The notes: generated from the sequence alone by a model not told the origin. 64,000 nucleotides of DNA from PXAP01 sp964421595 (GCA_964421595.1 CAYQXY010000028.1:14585-78584), one strand, 5' to 3'. Shown: positions 33,368 through 43,606, counted from the first letter of the stretch. Numbers and translations are program-made.

Positions 33368-35827
33368 ATGAAAATTTCCGAAGTAATCAAAGGCTGGTAC
33401 AAGGTCTTTATAGAATTCGCCGGAATATTTAAACCCGGTAAAACGGCTCTAAGAGGAGCAGCTTATGGCATGCTGTTTATTTCCGCGGTGATGTTGATTG
33501 CATTTTGTTTTCAGTTCCTCCCGTATATTGGTTTTATACCTGTGTTGTCAGTAATAATTGTGATGGGTGCAGCTGCAGTACTTGCAGGGTTGCTTACCTG
33601 GCAATTGATGGTGCTTCTGTCAAAAATTCCCATAATTATTGTCTTTGCGATTATTGCTTCTCTGGTAATTTTTAGTTTTCAATTTGGGTTATCCCTGAAG
33701 AGTGGCTTGCCGATACTGTTATATTTTCTGACTTTTAGTGCTTTAACAGGTGGTGCTCTCTGGTTGACAGCAAAAGAAGGCTGGGCTACATTAAGTGAAA
33801 CCCAGAAGGTTAAAACAGGTATATTCGGCGGATTGGGCTTTCTGGGAATTTTTGTAATTTTTACATGGCTGCTGTTGCCCGGAAAGGTTGTTGAAATGCC
33901 GGAAATTGCTGCACTTTCGGGTTATTATCTTCCAGACCATATCGAGCAGGTTGATCCCTCTCTTCCGGGCATATTTGAGGTATCAAAAATCTCCTACGGA
34001 AGCGGCAACGATAAAAGAAGGGAGGAGTTTGCCAGTGAGGCCGTAATTTTAACTGATTCTGTTGATGGGTCGTTATTTATCGATGGCTGGAAAGGATTTT
34101 CCGGTAATATGCGAAGCCGGTATTTTGGTTTTGATCCAGAATCATTACCACTTAATGGCACAGTATGGTATCCTGAAGGCTCTGGTCCATTTCCACTGGT
34201 TCTTATCGTACACGGAAACCACCTGGCTCAGGATTTCTCAGATCCCGGTTATGAATATCTGGGAGAGCTGCTTGCCAGTCGCGGATACATTATGGCATCA
34301 GTAGATCAGAACTTCCTTAATAGTTCTTACTTTGATTTGTTTGGCAGATTAAAGTCAGAGAATGACGCCAGGGGGTGGCTGCTTCTTGAACACCTGAAAT
34401 TATGGAAAAAGTGGAATTCTGATTCACAAAATATTTTCCACAGCAAGGTTGATATTGATAATATATCACTGATTGGGCACTCCCGGGGAGGTGAAGCAGT
34501 TGCCCATGCCGCTCTTTTTAATAAATTGCCTTACTATCCGGATAATGCAAAAGCCAGGTTTGATTATAATTTCAACATCAGGTCAATAATTGCAATTGCC
34601 CCTGTTGATGGCCAGTATCAGCCTGGAGGTATAAAAACTGCTTTAAAGGATGTTAATTATTTAGTATTGCAAGGTTCTCATGATGCCGATGTCCAGTCAT
34701 ATATGGGGATGAGCCAGTATGAACGCATAACTTTCAGTGACGGATTTGATGGGTTTAAAGCAGGGCTTTATATTTTTAATGCAAATCACGGACAGTTCAA
34801 TACAGGATGGGGAAGAAGAGATTACAGTTTTCCAGGTATTAATCTGGTCAATCTTAAGCAGCTTATCGATGGAGAAGATCAGCGGAAAATTGCCAGCATT
34901 TTCATATCTGCTTTTCTGGAGGTTACCCTTTCGGGGAATAAGGAGTACCTTGAATTATTCAGAGATTACAGGACAGGCCGGGAATGGTTGCCGGAAACTG
35001 TTTACCTTAACAGGTATGATCAGGCTGATATGCAATACATCTGCAGGTTTTCTGAAGACATGGATATTACAACTACCAGTCTGCCGGGAGGGTTTATAGA
35101 TTCAGATAATCTGACTGTATGGCGCGAGCAGATGGTGAAATTAAAATGGAATGACAAGGAAACCCGCGCTGTCTTTATCGGATGGAACAACGAGGCAAAT
35201 GATTCACTGGTAGCATGCTATTCTGTGACTTTCCCCGAAAGGAGCCTGGATATAAGTGAAAACAGCTCCCTGTTTTTTTCACTTGCCGATACCAATGAAA
35301 ATTCAAATCCCCAACCTGATGACGGAGATACTGAAAACAATGCAAATGATGTTTCAGAAAATGAAGGTATTAACACTAATTATCAGCTCTCTGACCGGAA
35401 TAGCCAGTCTAATCTGGAAAATCAGGTAAATGGCAATAATACAGGTGATAATCGATCCGAAGAAGAAGAAGAAACAGAGGAGAAGCCCGAACCTATAGAT
35501 TTCAGTATTGAGCTTGCCGACTCAGATGGAGAAACAATCCGGTTTAACCTGAATGATCATGCGTTTTTGCAGCCCCGGCTGGAAGTGAAGCTGCATAAAC
35601 TCGGATTTATGAAAACAAATCCCGGTTCAGAACATTTATACCATTTTTTCTATTTTCCTGTGCGGAGGTTTACAACCATGAATGAGAAATTTTCTCCGGA
35701 GGAAATAATCCGGATTACTTTTATTTTCGATAAAACCGAAGATGGAGTGGTTATTCTCGATAATCTCGGCTTTATGCCTTCTGGCCCGGATGCAATGGTA
35801 AAACCTCAATTGTCAGATAATAACTAG
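33368..35827 (+). CDS. Large membrane-anchored alpha/beta hydrolase (chlorophyllase/PET-hydrolase-like)
   Basis: The 819-residue protein starts with about five membrane helices (residues 25-180). An alpha/beta hydrolase follows: LVLIVHGNHLAQDF gives the oxyanion strand near residue 280, LIGHSRGGEAVAHAA the nucleophile elbow (Ser in GHSRG, near residue 370), and NANHGQFNTGWG the likely catalytic histidine. A region of about 60 residues rich in Asn, Asp and Glu (about 640-700, with SEEEEETEEKPEP) is a flexible spacer before a C-terminal beta domain. The N-terminal membrane part is unlike common secreted hydrolases. The substrate is unknown; an ester in the envelope is possible. The next gene starts 6 bases after the stop. 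Confidence 0.8.
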   Translation: MKISEVIKGWYKVFIEFAGIFKPGKTALRGAAYGMLFISAVMLIAFCFQFLPYIGFIPVLSVIIVMGAAAVLAGLLTWQLMVLLSKIPIIIVFAIIASLVIFSFQFGLSLKSGLPILLYFLTFSALTGGALWLTAKEGWATLSETQKVKTGIFGGLGFLGIFVIFTWLLLPGKVVEMPEIAALSGYYLPDHIEQVDPSLPGIFEVSKISYGSGNDKRREEFASEAVILTDSVDGSLFIDGWKGFSGNMRSRYFGFDPESLPLNGTVWYPEGSGPFPLVLIVHGNHLAQDFSDPGYEYLGELLASRGYIMASVDQNFLNSSYFDLFGRLKSENDARGWLLLEHLKLWKKWNSDSQNIFHSKVDIDNISLIGHSRGGEAVAHAALFNKLPYYPDNAKARFDYNFNIRSIIAIAPVDGQYQPGGIKTALKDVNYLVLQGSHDADVQSYMGMSQYERITFSDGFDGFKAGLYIFNANHGQFNTGWGRRDYSFPGINLVNLKQLIDGEDQRKIASIFISAFLEVTLSGNKEYLELFRDYRTGREWLPETVYLNRYDQADMQYICRFSEDMDITTTSLPGGFIDSDNLTVWREQMVKLKWNDKETRAVFIGWNNEANDSLVACYSVTFPERSLDISENSSLFFSLADTNENSNPQPDDGDTENNANDVSENEGINTNYQLSDRNSQSNLENQVNGNNTGDNRSEEEEETEEKPEPIDFSIELADSDGETIRFNLNDHAFLQPRLEVKLHKLGFMKTNPGSEHLYHFFYFPVRRFTTMNEKFSPEEIIRITFIFDKTEDGVVILDNLGFMPSGPDAMVKPQLSDNN

Positions 35828-35833
35828 TTGCTA

Positions 35834-36622
35834 ATGAAAAATTTGATCTTATGTCTCTCAGTATATGGATGCTTGTCGTTAATTTCCTCAGCTGATATTC
35901 TTTCTCAAAGTAATGATTCAGATGTCCGGAGGTTAACCGGGATAGTTGTGCAAAAAGCAGATACATCGTCCATCCCCGGTGTACATGTAATAAATATTAC
36001 AAGGCAGCGTGGGTCAGCATCTGATTCTGACGGGTCATTCGCTTTAGATGTTAATCAGGGTGACAGCATTTTGTTCCAGGCACTCGGGTTTACGAATGGT
36101 GCGCTCTTTATATCAGACACTATTTTTTATTCAGACGAGCCTTTGATTGTCCCGTTAGAAAGTCAGACATATGAATTATCCGGTGTTTCTGTGTCTCCAC
36201 TTCCTCCATATGCTGAATTCCGGAGGAGTATTATCAATTTCAAGGATACGATGCCCGATTTCAGATCAAATCTGAGTGGTATCAATTTAATTCCGGCCAG
36301 CGGCCATCCACCTTTACCAAATTTATTAAGCCCGGTTTCCTTTTTCTATGCCCGGTTCAGCAAGCGTGGTAAGGAAATTATCAAATACAGGGAGGTTGTT
36401 GACCAGGAAAAAGCCGTAATAAGATCAGGATGGGTTTTTGATCATGATCTGGTCAGAAGGATTACCGGTCTGGAAGATGAAGAGGAAATACTATCTTTTT
36501 TGAGTTACTGTAAAATAACAGGTGATTTTGTTCAAAATACTCCCGAAACTGAAGTTTACGAGGCACTGCTTGCATGTTATAGAAGCTATATCGAAAATAA
36601 GGATGATCTGGATAAATTTTAG
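35834..36622 (+). CDS. Exported CarboxypepD_reg-like domain protein
   Basis: The ATG at 35834 is preferred over a TTG six bases upstream. The 262-residue protein has a signal peptide (LILCLSVYGCLSLISSADIL). Residues about 35-115 form a carboxypeptidase regulatory-like repeat: GIVVQKADTSSIPGVHVINI, then SDSDGSFALDVNQGDSILF. The remainder, with SRSSIINFKDTMP-like and SFFYARFSKRGKE segments, has no recognisable fold to me but recurs in Bacteroidota as the 'peptidase associated/transthyretin-like' group. It lies 6 bp after the membrane hydrolase, so the two are likely cotranscribed. Function is unknown. Confidence 0.75.
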   Translation: MKNLILCLSVYGCLSLISSADILSQSNDSDVRRLTGIVVQKADTSSIPGVHVINITRQRGSASDSDGSFALDVNQGDSILFQALGFTNGALFISDTIFYSDEPLIVPLESQTYELSGVSVSPLPPYAEFRRSIINFKDTMPDFRSNLSGINLIPASGHPPLPNLLSPVSFFYARFSKRGKEIIKYREVVDQEKAVIRSGWVFDHDLVRRITGLEDEEEILSFLSYCKITGDFVQNTPETEVYEALLACYRSYIENKDDLDKF

Positions 36623-36647
36623 GGAAAAAATTTTAAAATTTTAAATT

Positions 36648-37334
36648 ATGGCATTTGCAGGATTTACTGAACAGAGTGTAACCTTTCTTAAGGATCTCGC
36701 CGCGAACAACAATAAAGAGTGGTTTGAAAAACACAGGGATATCTATGAACACCATATTATGGAACCTCTCAGACAACTGGTAACTGACCTGGGACCTGGC
36801 TTAAAAACTATCGACAGGGAAATTGAAACAACTCCTGCCGTTAACAAAACTATATCCAAAATATATCGTGATACAAGGTTCTCCAGGGATAAATCACCAT
36901 TCCGTACCGGTTTATGGCTGTCCTTCAGACGACCCAACAAGATATGGGGAAATGTTCCTGAATTTTACTTCTATTTTACCCCTGAAGAGTACCAGTATGG
37001 GATGGGATTTTATTCAGCCACACCTGCTAATATGGAAAAATTCAGAGAACATATTACCAGGGAAACTAAACGATTCGGTAAGATAATCGGATCATATAAA
37101 CCAGGCGAACATATTATTGGCGGCGAAGAATACAAGAAAAAGATACCCAATGAACTTCCCGATGAATTCCAGAGCTGGTATCAAAAACGGAATCTTTATG
37201 TTAACAGCACTAAAAAACCTGGCAACTCCTTCTTTTCACCACTCCTGAAAGATGAGATCTCCGGATTTTTTCATTTGAATTCAGATTTGTACCGGTTTCT
37301 GGTGGAAAGTATCGGCCTGAAGGATATTAAATAG
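36648..37334 (+). CDS. DUF2461 (TIGR02453) family protein
   Basis: The 228-residue cytoplasmic protein fits DUF2461: LKDLAANNNKEWFEKHRDIY near the N terminus, then ISKIYRDTRFSRDKSPFRTG and FYFYFTPEEYQYGMGFY. These are the most conserved segments of the family. The length is normal. The family has no established function. It follows the CarboxypepD_reg gene by 25 bp and may share its transcript. Confidence 0.92.
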   Translation: MAFAGFTEQSVTFLKDLAANNNKEWFEKHRDIYEHHIMEPLRQLVTDLGPGLKTIDREIETTPAVNKTISKIYRDTRFSRDKSPFRTGLWLSFRRPNKIWGNVPEFYFYFTPEEYQYGMGFYSATPANMEKFREHITRETKRFGKIIGSYKPGEHIIGGEEYKKKIPNELPDEFQSWYQKRNLYVNSTKKPGNSFFSPLLKDEISGFFHLNSDLYRFLVESIGLKDIK

Positions 37335-37559
37335 TTTTCTTAGGTATTTGATACTTTAAAGGCAATTTCCGGTTTAGCGGTAATCTCCCATCAACCGGAT
37401 ACGCCGTGTCAGATCCTGTTTTTATGGTGCCTGACGTTCAGAGCTGGTATGTAGGCAGATTCCTGAGTTTTTTTATTCCTGTTTGATTTCTGATAATGGC
37501 TTTACTTTTGGCAAAATAAGTTCTATTTTTAGTATTTAATTATAAAAGACATTATCAGG

Positions 37560-38411
37560 ATGAAATATATTGGAGCTCACGTCAGTGCGTCAGGTGGAGT
37601 TGAATCTGCCCCGGTGAATGCCCATGCAATCGGAGCCAGGGCATTTGCATTATTTACAAAGAATCAGAGGCAATGGGCTGGTAGGCCCCTTGAAGAGAAG
37701 AGTATCAACGCATTTAAGGAGAATTGCGCATTATATGATTATAAACCATTCCAGATATTACCACATGATAGTTATCTGATCAACCTGGGCCATCCTGAAA
37801 AGGAGCCACTTGAGAAATCCAGGCTCGCATTTTTGGATGAAATGCAAAGATGTGAACAACTCGGACTTGACCGTCTTAATTTTCATCCGGGCAGTCATCT
37901 TAAGCAGATTGATGAGGAAACATGCCTGAGGACAATTGCTGAATCTGTCAATATTGCTCTGGATAAAACCAGGGGTGTGATTGCAGTTATTGAGAATACT
38001 GCCGGGCAGGGTACGAACATGGGACATAAATTTGAACATTTGAAATTTATCATCGACCTGATAGAAGACAAGGAAAGGGTTGGTGTTTGCATCGATACCG
38101 CACATGCCTACTCGGCCGGTTATGATATTAAGACTGAAGAAGGCTTTGATAGGACTTTTGCAGAATTTGACAGGATCATAGGTTTCAGTTATCTGAAAGG
38201 TATGCACATAAATGACTCCAAGAAGGAGTTTGCCAGCAGGGTCGACAGGCACGATCTGATTGGTAAGGGGACCCTTGGAGAGGATGTATTTGTCAGGCTG
38301 GTTAATGATGCACGGTTTGATAATATGCCAATAATCCTTGAAACTCCTGACGAAACAAAATGGGCAGATGAAATAGCTTTTCTTTATTCCTCAATCAAAA
38401 ATTCCAGATAA
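37560..38411 (+). CDS. nfo: Endonuclease IV (deoxyribonuclease IV)
   Basis: The 283-residue protein is a full-length AP endonuclease of the Nfo family, a TIM barrel with three zinc ions. Landmarks are GAHVSASGGVESAPVNAHAI at the N terminus, LPHDSYLINLGHP, LNFHPGSHLKQI, IENTAGQGTNMGHKF, VGVCIDTAHAYSAGYD, MHINDSKKEFASRVDRHDLI and ILETP, which give all expected His, Glu and Asp metal ligands. It cuts DNA 5' to abasic sites during base-excision repair. No operon partner is evident; the DUF2461 gene is 225 bp upstream. Confidence 0.96.
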   Translation: MKYIGAHVSASGGVESAPVNAHAIGARAFALFTKNQRQWAGRPLEEKSINAFKENCALYDYKPFQILPHDSYLINLGHPEKEPLEKSRLAFLDEMQRCEQLGLDRLNFHPGSHLKQIDEETCLRTIAESVNIALDKTRGVIAVIENTAGQGTNMGHKFEHLKFIIDLIEDKERVGVCIDTAHAYSAGYDIKTEEGFDRTFAEFDRIIGFSYLKGMHINDSKKEFASRVDRHDLIGKGTLGEDVFVRLVNDARFDNMPIILETPDETKWADEIAFLYSSIKNSR

Positions 38412-38871
38412 TCACCTGATAAATAATAATTAACCACGGTCATCACAGATGTGATATTCATGTCCAGGTATATGAAATATTTATCCGGGAGATTATGTTT
38501 ATTGTCTTAAAATTAAGTAGTTATTAGTTTACTTATAGTGCGAATGGCCTCAATTACTAGTAATATGTATACTCTTCGCGCTAATAACTTTTTGTGATTG
38601 CCCCGGGGCATAATGCTCCCAGATCTAAACTTAAATTGATTCTGCTATTTAAGGAATAATAATTGTTCCGGTTCATCCCCGATTTTGCCGGGTTCATCTA
38701 CTATGATATCAATATTTCTACATGGGCTTATTATTTTTGAAACAATAAATATCGCACAAATTTATAAAGATGGGTGGTCCATTCATGGCAATCAATTGGT
38801 TTGGATGTATAAATCGCTTATAGTAAATATTATAACACCACTATATCAGGAAAAACTTAAATATCATATTG
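38412..38871. other. 460-base intergenic region before the TonB receptor gene
   Basis: No gene is supported. Two structures are present: ATCACA-GA-TGTGAT at 38442-38455, a short dyad similar in form to CRP-type sites, and an imperfect stem AGTGCGAA / TTCGCGCT at about 38537-38582 with a long loop followed by a T run, which may end endonuclease IV transcripts. A short rightward open frame at 38685-38933 has no coding features. Confidence 0.35.
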
Positions 38872-41262
38872 ATGAAAAAGATTTTATTAACAGCTATAGT
38901 TGCTCTCCAGATGTTCACTATTTATTCGAATGAAGTTACCCAGACAGTAAGGGGAGTTGTTTACGACAGCCAGACCAGGGTTACTCTGCCCGGAGCTACT
39001 GTCATCCTCACACATACTGAGCCGGTAAGGGGTACATCGACAGGTTCGGAAGGTGAATTCAGGTTTGAGTCTGTAGGGATTGGCAGGATCAGTTTGAGAG
39101 TGACTTATGTAGGCTATAATGATGTTGTATTCAGTAATTTAAATCTACAGGCAGGTAAAGAACTGGTTTTAAATATTTACATGGAAGAAATGGTAATGAG
39201 TGTAGATGAAGTGGAGGTGACCTACTCAATGGATAAAGCCGGAAATCTTAACAACATGGCCACAGTTAGTGCAAGGGGGTTTACTGTTGAAGAGACGGAA
39301 AGGTATGCCGGAAGCCGGAATGATCCGGCAAGGATGGCCGCTAATTATGCTGGTGTTGTCGGGTCGGATGATTCCCGGAATGACATAGTAATAAGGGGTA
39401 ATTCACCTATGGGATTGCTATGGCGACTGGAAGGGGTGGAGATTCCCAGTCCGAATCACTGGGGAATAACTGGCACAACAGGCGGACCGGTAAGCATGCT
39501 TAACAATACTCTGCTGGAAAACTCCGACTTTATCACTGGTGCTTTTCCGGCAGAATATGGGAATGCATTGTCAGGGGTTTTTGATCTCAGAATGCGAAAC
39601 GGAAACAATGAGCAGTTCGAATTTCTTGGACAAATTGGTTTCAACGGAGTAGAATTAGGCGCTGAAGGTCCTGTTTTTGGCGATAATGGTTCTTCTTTTC
39701 TCATAAATTACAGGTACTCTACCATGGGTGTATTTGATGCGCTTGGAATGGATTTCGGCACAATAGGTGTGCCTTATTACCAGGATCTGTCCTTTAAATT
39801 GAATTTCCCTAATACCGCCCTGGGCCATTTATCTTTTTTCGGACTTGGGGGCTTAAGTAATATAGAAATTTGGGATTCCAGAAAGGATACCACCTCGCAG
39901 CAGCTTAACTTTTATGGCGACGAGGGTTGGGACATTACTTCAGGTACTGATATGGCAGTGGCAGGCTTCTCTTCACATTATACAATAAACCCGGATACTT
40001 ATCTCAGGGTTACCATTGCAGGCATGGGGCAAAAGGCAACCAACTCGGTTGATACTCTTGGCCTGAATCTGGATAAATTTCTTGTCTTCCAGAACTCAAT
40101 GACAGATAGCCGGTTATCGGGCAATATAACAGTTAATCACAGATTTAATTCACGTCACATAATTAAAAGCGGGATTACATCAAAACTGATCTATAGTGAT
40201 TTTATCGACAGCATTTATTATAAGGAGGATGACGGGTACAGAAGGCAGTTTGATTCCCGGGGTTCTACGATGATGTATCAGCCTTATATTCAGTGGCAAT
40301 TCAGGCCTTCTGAAAGATTCACCCTTAATTCCGGAATTCACTATAACCATTTTGTCCTGAATAATAGCTGGTCACTGGAGCCAAGACTGGGAGCCCGTCT
40401 GCAGATTAAATCCGGACAATCATTGAGTTTTGGTTATGGATTGCACAGCCAGATCTCACCATTGTTCACGTACTTTTCCCAGGTAATGAACCCTGACGGG
40501 ACATATACGCGGACCAACACCGGGCTTGGATTGACCAGGAGTCATCATTTAGTGGCGGGATATGATTTCAGATTAAATGATTTTACACGTATTAAACTGG
40601 AATCCTACTATCAGTATATCTTTGATGCTCCTGTTGATGGTACAGAAATTAATTCATATTCAATGTTAAATAACGGGTCTTCATTTGAATTTGGGATGCC
40701 AGACTTTCTTGTTAATCAGGGTAAAGGTGAAAACTATGGGGTGGAATTGACTGTAGAGCGGTTCCTGAATAAAGGATTCTACTACCTATTTACGGGTTCA
40801 TTATTTGAATCAAGGTATTCCGGTAGCAGCAATACATTTTTTAACACGGCCTTCAATAATAACTATGTAGTAAACGCACTGGTAGGGAAGGAGTTTAACT
40901 TAAGCAGGAACAATCCTGACGTACGGAGGTCGCTTGTGGTTGACCTGAAAGCTATGATTGCAGGTGGTAAACGCACTACACCGTGGACTGCAGTGTATAA
41001 TGACAACACTAATGAATTTGAACGTGAGTGGGATTATAGCAGGGCATTTGAAATTAAATTGAGTGATTATCATAAGACTGATCTAAAAGTAAGTTTCAGA
41101 TCAAACAAACGGGGTAGGACAATGGAATGGGGAATTGAAATAACAAATTTATTTAATACACGTAACATTTTTAGCGATAACTTTAACAAATATACGGGTG
41201 AAGCCGAATATGTTTACCAGCTAAGTATGATGGCTATTCCCCAGTTCAGGATGATATTTTAA
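38872..41262 (+). CDS. TonB-dependent outer membrane receptor with CarboxypepD_reg domain
   Basis: The 796-residue protein has a signal peptide (ILLTAIVALQMFTIYS). A CarboxypepD_reg domain follows (VRGVVYDSQTRVTLPGATVI), with the plug from about residue 115 (SARGFTVEETERYAGSRNDP, then DDSRNDIVIRGNSPMGLLWR) and an outer-membrane beta barrel ending in the aromatic 'MAIPQFRMIF'. No SusD gene follows, so it is not a standard SusC/D pair; the receptor is more like the 'TonB receptor plus regulator' type. A LytS-type sensor kinase and a LytTR regulator come 24 bp and about 220 bp later, so the receptor may be part of a signalling set. The ligand is unknown. Confidence 0.92.
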   Translation: MKKILLTAIVALQMFTIYSNEVTQTVRGVVYDSQTRVTLPGATVILTHTEPVRGTSTGSEGEFRFESVGIGRISLRVTYVGYNDVVFSNLNLQAGKELVLNIYMEEMVMSVDEVEVTYSMDKAGNLNNMATVSARGFTVEETERYAGSRNDPARMAANYAGVVGSDDSRNDIVIRGNSPMGLLWRLEGVEIPSPNHWGITGTTGGPVSMLNNTLLENSDFITGAFPAEYGNALSGVFDLRMRNGNNEQFEFLGQIGFNGVELGAEGPVFGDNGSSFLINYRYSTMGVFDALGMDFGTIGVPYYQDLSFKLNFPNTALGHLSFFGLGGLSNIEIWDSRKDTTSQQLNFYGDEGWDITSGTDMAVAGFSSHYTINPDTYLRVTIAGMGQKATNSVDTLGLNLDKFLVFQNSMTDSRLSGNITVNHRFNSRHIIKSGITSKLIYSDFIDSIYYKEDDGYRRQFDSRGSTMMYQPYIQWQFRPSERFTLNSGIHYNHFVLNNSWSLEPRLGARLQIKSGQSLSFGYGLHSQISPLFTYFSQVMNPDGTYTRTNTGLGLTRSHHLVAGYDFRLNDFTRIKLESYYQYIFDAPVDGTEINSYSMLNNGSSFEFGMPDFLVNQGKGENYGVELTVERFLNKGFYYLFTGSLFESRYSGSSNTFFNTAFNNNYVVNALVGKEFNLSRNNPDVRRSLVVDLKAMIAGGKRTTPWTAVYNDNTNEFEREWDYSRAFEIKLSDYHKTDLKVSFRSNKRGRTMEWGIEITNLFNTRNIFSDNFNKYTGEAEYVYQLSMMAIPQFRMIF

Positions 41263-41286
41263 CAGGAATTTGTTAAAAATAATATA

Positions 41287-42333
41287 ATGGAGACTCCGGT
41301 AAGAGTTACGCATTTTAAAGATCTGAAGTTGATCCTGATAGGTATACCAGTAGTTGCTGCTATAGGGTTGCTGTTATTTGGCACAAAATATATTCAAGAA
41401 AATGAACTGACTCTCCTGATTTCAATAATTAGCTCGATTCTCACTACAACTATTATCTGGCTGGGGGTCAGGAGGATTGTTATTTATCTGTGGGACAAAC
41501 ACCCGTGGGAATTAAACCCCCTGAGACACCTTGTAATTGAAGTATTCTCCATACTTGGATATACTGCATTTGCAGGTACCCTGATTTCCGGCTTATGGTA
41601 TATTTTCAAACCTGAAATTGTCGATTTCGACAGGTTCGGTATAAACTTTCTTTTTACATTGCTGATAACATTTTTTATTACCTCACTTCATGAGGGGTGG
41701 TTCTTTTTCCAGCAATGGAAAAAAACTCTTGTAAAGAGCGAGAAACTGGCTAAAGAAAACATTCATAGTCAGTTTGATACTCTTAAAAGCCAGATAAGTC
41801 CGCATTTCCTTTTTAACAGCATGAATACCCTGGTTAACCTGATCGAGGAGGACCAGAAACTGGCGGTGGAATATGTTCAGAGAAGTGCGGATTATTACCG
41901 GAACATCCTAAATTTAAAAGATAAGGATGTAATTCCCCTTGCAGACGAACTAAGACTGATAGAGGATTATTATTTTTTACAAAAGAAGAGATTTGGTGAT
42001 AACCTGACCCTGAAATTAAATATACCTGGCGAACTGGAGACTACAGTTGTTGCGCCGCTTGCTATCCAGATGTTGTTTGAAAATGCTGTCAAACACAATA
42101 TTATTTCCAGAGACAAGCCACTGAATATATCTATCAGTTCGGAAAATGATTTTATCGTAGTTGAGAATAATCTGCAGCCCAGAGAGAAGGATGCTGATAG
42201 CAATGGTATAGGTTTGCAGAATATCGCAAATCGCTATCGATACCTTAGTTCCAGAGAGGTTAATGTAACCAGCAGTACAGATCGCTTCGAAGTCAGGGTA
42301 CCTGTTCTCAGAATGCAGCCAGATCAATTTTAA
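41287..42333 (+). CDS. LytS/YehU-type sensor histidine kinase
   Basis: The 348-residue protein has four membrane helices in its first 145 residues. A His_kinase domain of the LytS type follows: LKSQISPHFLFNSMNTLVNL holds the phosphoacceptor histidine (in SPHFLFN), and the ATP-binding part has MLFENAVKHNI and GIGLQNIANRYRYL. It probably senses an envelope signal without a separate periplasmic domain and phosphorylates the LytTR response regulator encoded 219 bp downstream. It starts 24 bp after the TonB receptor gene. Confidence 0.93.
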   Translation: METPVRVTHFKDLKLILIGIPVVAAIGLLLFGTKYIQENELTLLISIISSILTTTIIWLGVRRIVIYLWDKHPWELNPLRHLVIEVFSILGYTAFAGTLISGLWYIFKPEIVDFDRFGINFLFTLLITFFITSLHEGWFFFQQWKKTLVKSEKLAKENIHSQFDTLKSQISPHFLFNSMNTLVNLIEEDQKLAVEYVQRSADYYRNILNLKDKDVIPLADELRLIEDYYFLQKKRFGDNLTLKLNIPGELETTVVAPLAIQMLFENAVKHNIISRDKPLNISISSENDFIVVENNLQPREKDADSNGIGLQNIANRYRYLSSREVNVTSSTDRFEVRVPVLRMQPDQF

Positions 42334-42552
42334 GAGTTTGAGAAATTCTTCGGAAAAGGTATCTTTGATTAAAAAGTGAACTGGACCGGGCAATGATTAA
42401 ATCATATGTAACCCCTGGTTAATATTTTTGACAACCTTTATTGAGCGATCTGATTTTGAAAAAAATAAAAATGTGCTGACAGCTGAAAAGATTGGTTTTG
42501 TAAATGGACCCATTTTACCAGGGTTATGTCTCAGCAGACAATAATGATCAGG

Positions 42553-43311
42553 ATGGAAATTAAGGCTCTTGTTGTCGAAGATGAAGTGGCTGCTGCCAAC
42601 CGCCTTGTAAAAATGATAAAGGAGGTTGATCCGGATATTTCAGTAGTGCAGATAGCAGATAGTATTGAGTCGGCTTTAAGCTGGTTGAGAGTAAATCCTG
42701 AACCCGATCTTATGTTTCTTGATATCCACCTTGCAGACGGTTCCGGTTTTGAGATCTTTGAAGGTACAAGAATAAACTGCCCTGTAATATTTACTACAGC
42801 GTATGATAAGTATGCAGTACAGGCTTTTAAGGTAAATAGTATAGATTATCTGCTTAAACCTGTAAAACATGAAGAGCTTCTCTTTAGCATAAATAAATTC
42901 AAAAATTCAAATTATCCTTCTTTGAATATTGAAGCCCTTAAAGAAGAAATAAGGAAGCAAAAAGCACCGGAATGGCAGAAACGTTTCATAATCAGGTATG
43001 CCGATAAATTGAAATCTGTCGACTCTAATGAGATAGCTTATTTTATAGCCAGGGAAAAGTCTGTTTTTCTTGTCACAAACTCCGGTCCCGGCTATGCTAT
43101 AGATTACACACTTGATAAACTTGAATCAGTTCTTGATCCTGATATTTTTTTTCGTATTAACCGTAAATTCATAGTTAGCTTTGGTTGCATTTCGTCGATG
43201 TACCACTACTCAAAATCAAGGGTGAAGCTGGAGCTTAAACCTGAACCTGATTCAGGAGCTATTGTAAGCAGTGAAAGAGCAGCAGGATTTAAGGGCTGGC
43301 TGAACAGATAG
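42553..43311 (+). CDS. LytTR family response regulator
   Basis: The start at 42553 (MEIKALVVEDEVAAANRL) is preferred; earlier in-frame Met codons at 42526 and 42544 only add a short tail. The 252-residue protein has a receiver domain with the acidic pair in VEDE, the phosphorylated Asp in DLMFLDIHLADG and the Lys in DYLLKPVK. A LytTR DNA-binding domain follows (FIIRYADKLKSVDSNEIAYF, VFLVTNSG, FFRINRKFIVS). It pairs with the upstream LytS-type kinase, and targets are likely the TonB receptor operon or neighbouring envelope genes. Confidence 0.93.
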   Translation: MEIKALVVEDEVAAANRLVKMIKEVDPDISVVQIADSIESALSWLRVNPEPDLMFLDIHLADGSGFEIFEGTRINCPVIFTTAYDKYAVQAFKVNSIDYLLKPVKHEELLFSINKFKNSNYPSLNIEALKEEIRKQKAPEWQKRFIIRYADKLKSVDSNEIAYFIAREKSVFLVTNSGPGYAIDYTLDKLESVLDPDIFFRINRKFIVSFGCISSMYHYSKSRVKLELKPEPDSGAIVSSERAAGFKGWLNR

Positions 43312-43606
43312 TCAGCCAGTGTGAAAACTCTGCCCAAACATAATTAAATTATCAGACTTTACACGGAAACCTTGCTTTGACCTTCGTTGTTCCTAATGCA
43401 ATGTATGCTTTAATACATTATTGCATGATGAGGAGTTCTTTTAAATTTATTTTCATCAATTTATGTATAATTTCAGATTGAAAAATTTGAAATGAGTGTC
43501 GATTACCCATGCAATGTCTAAATTCCTTATGGATTTTCAGTTGATGGGAAATTCAAGTACTTTTGTCACTATGTATAAATATAATCTGGGTAGTTCAGTA
43601 CAGCAA
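43312..43606. other. Intergenic region before the PBP4-like gene
   Basis: No gene is visible here apart from possible N-terminal extensions of the next reading frame. No promoter of the TAnnTTTG type was found. Confidence 0.35.

Noticed and set aside
38442..38455. CRP-type binding site ATCACA-GA-TGTGAT
   Set aside because: The spacer is too short for a classical CRP site and it lies far from any promoter; noted only in the intergenic entry.
38685..38933. 82-codon rightward frame before the TonB receptor
   Set aside because: Overlaps the receptor start in another frame and shows no coding pattern.
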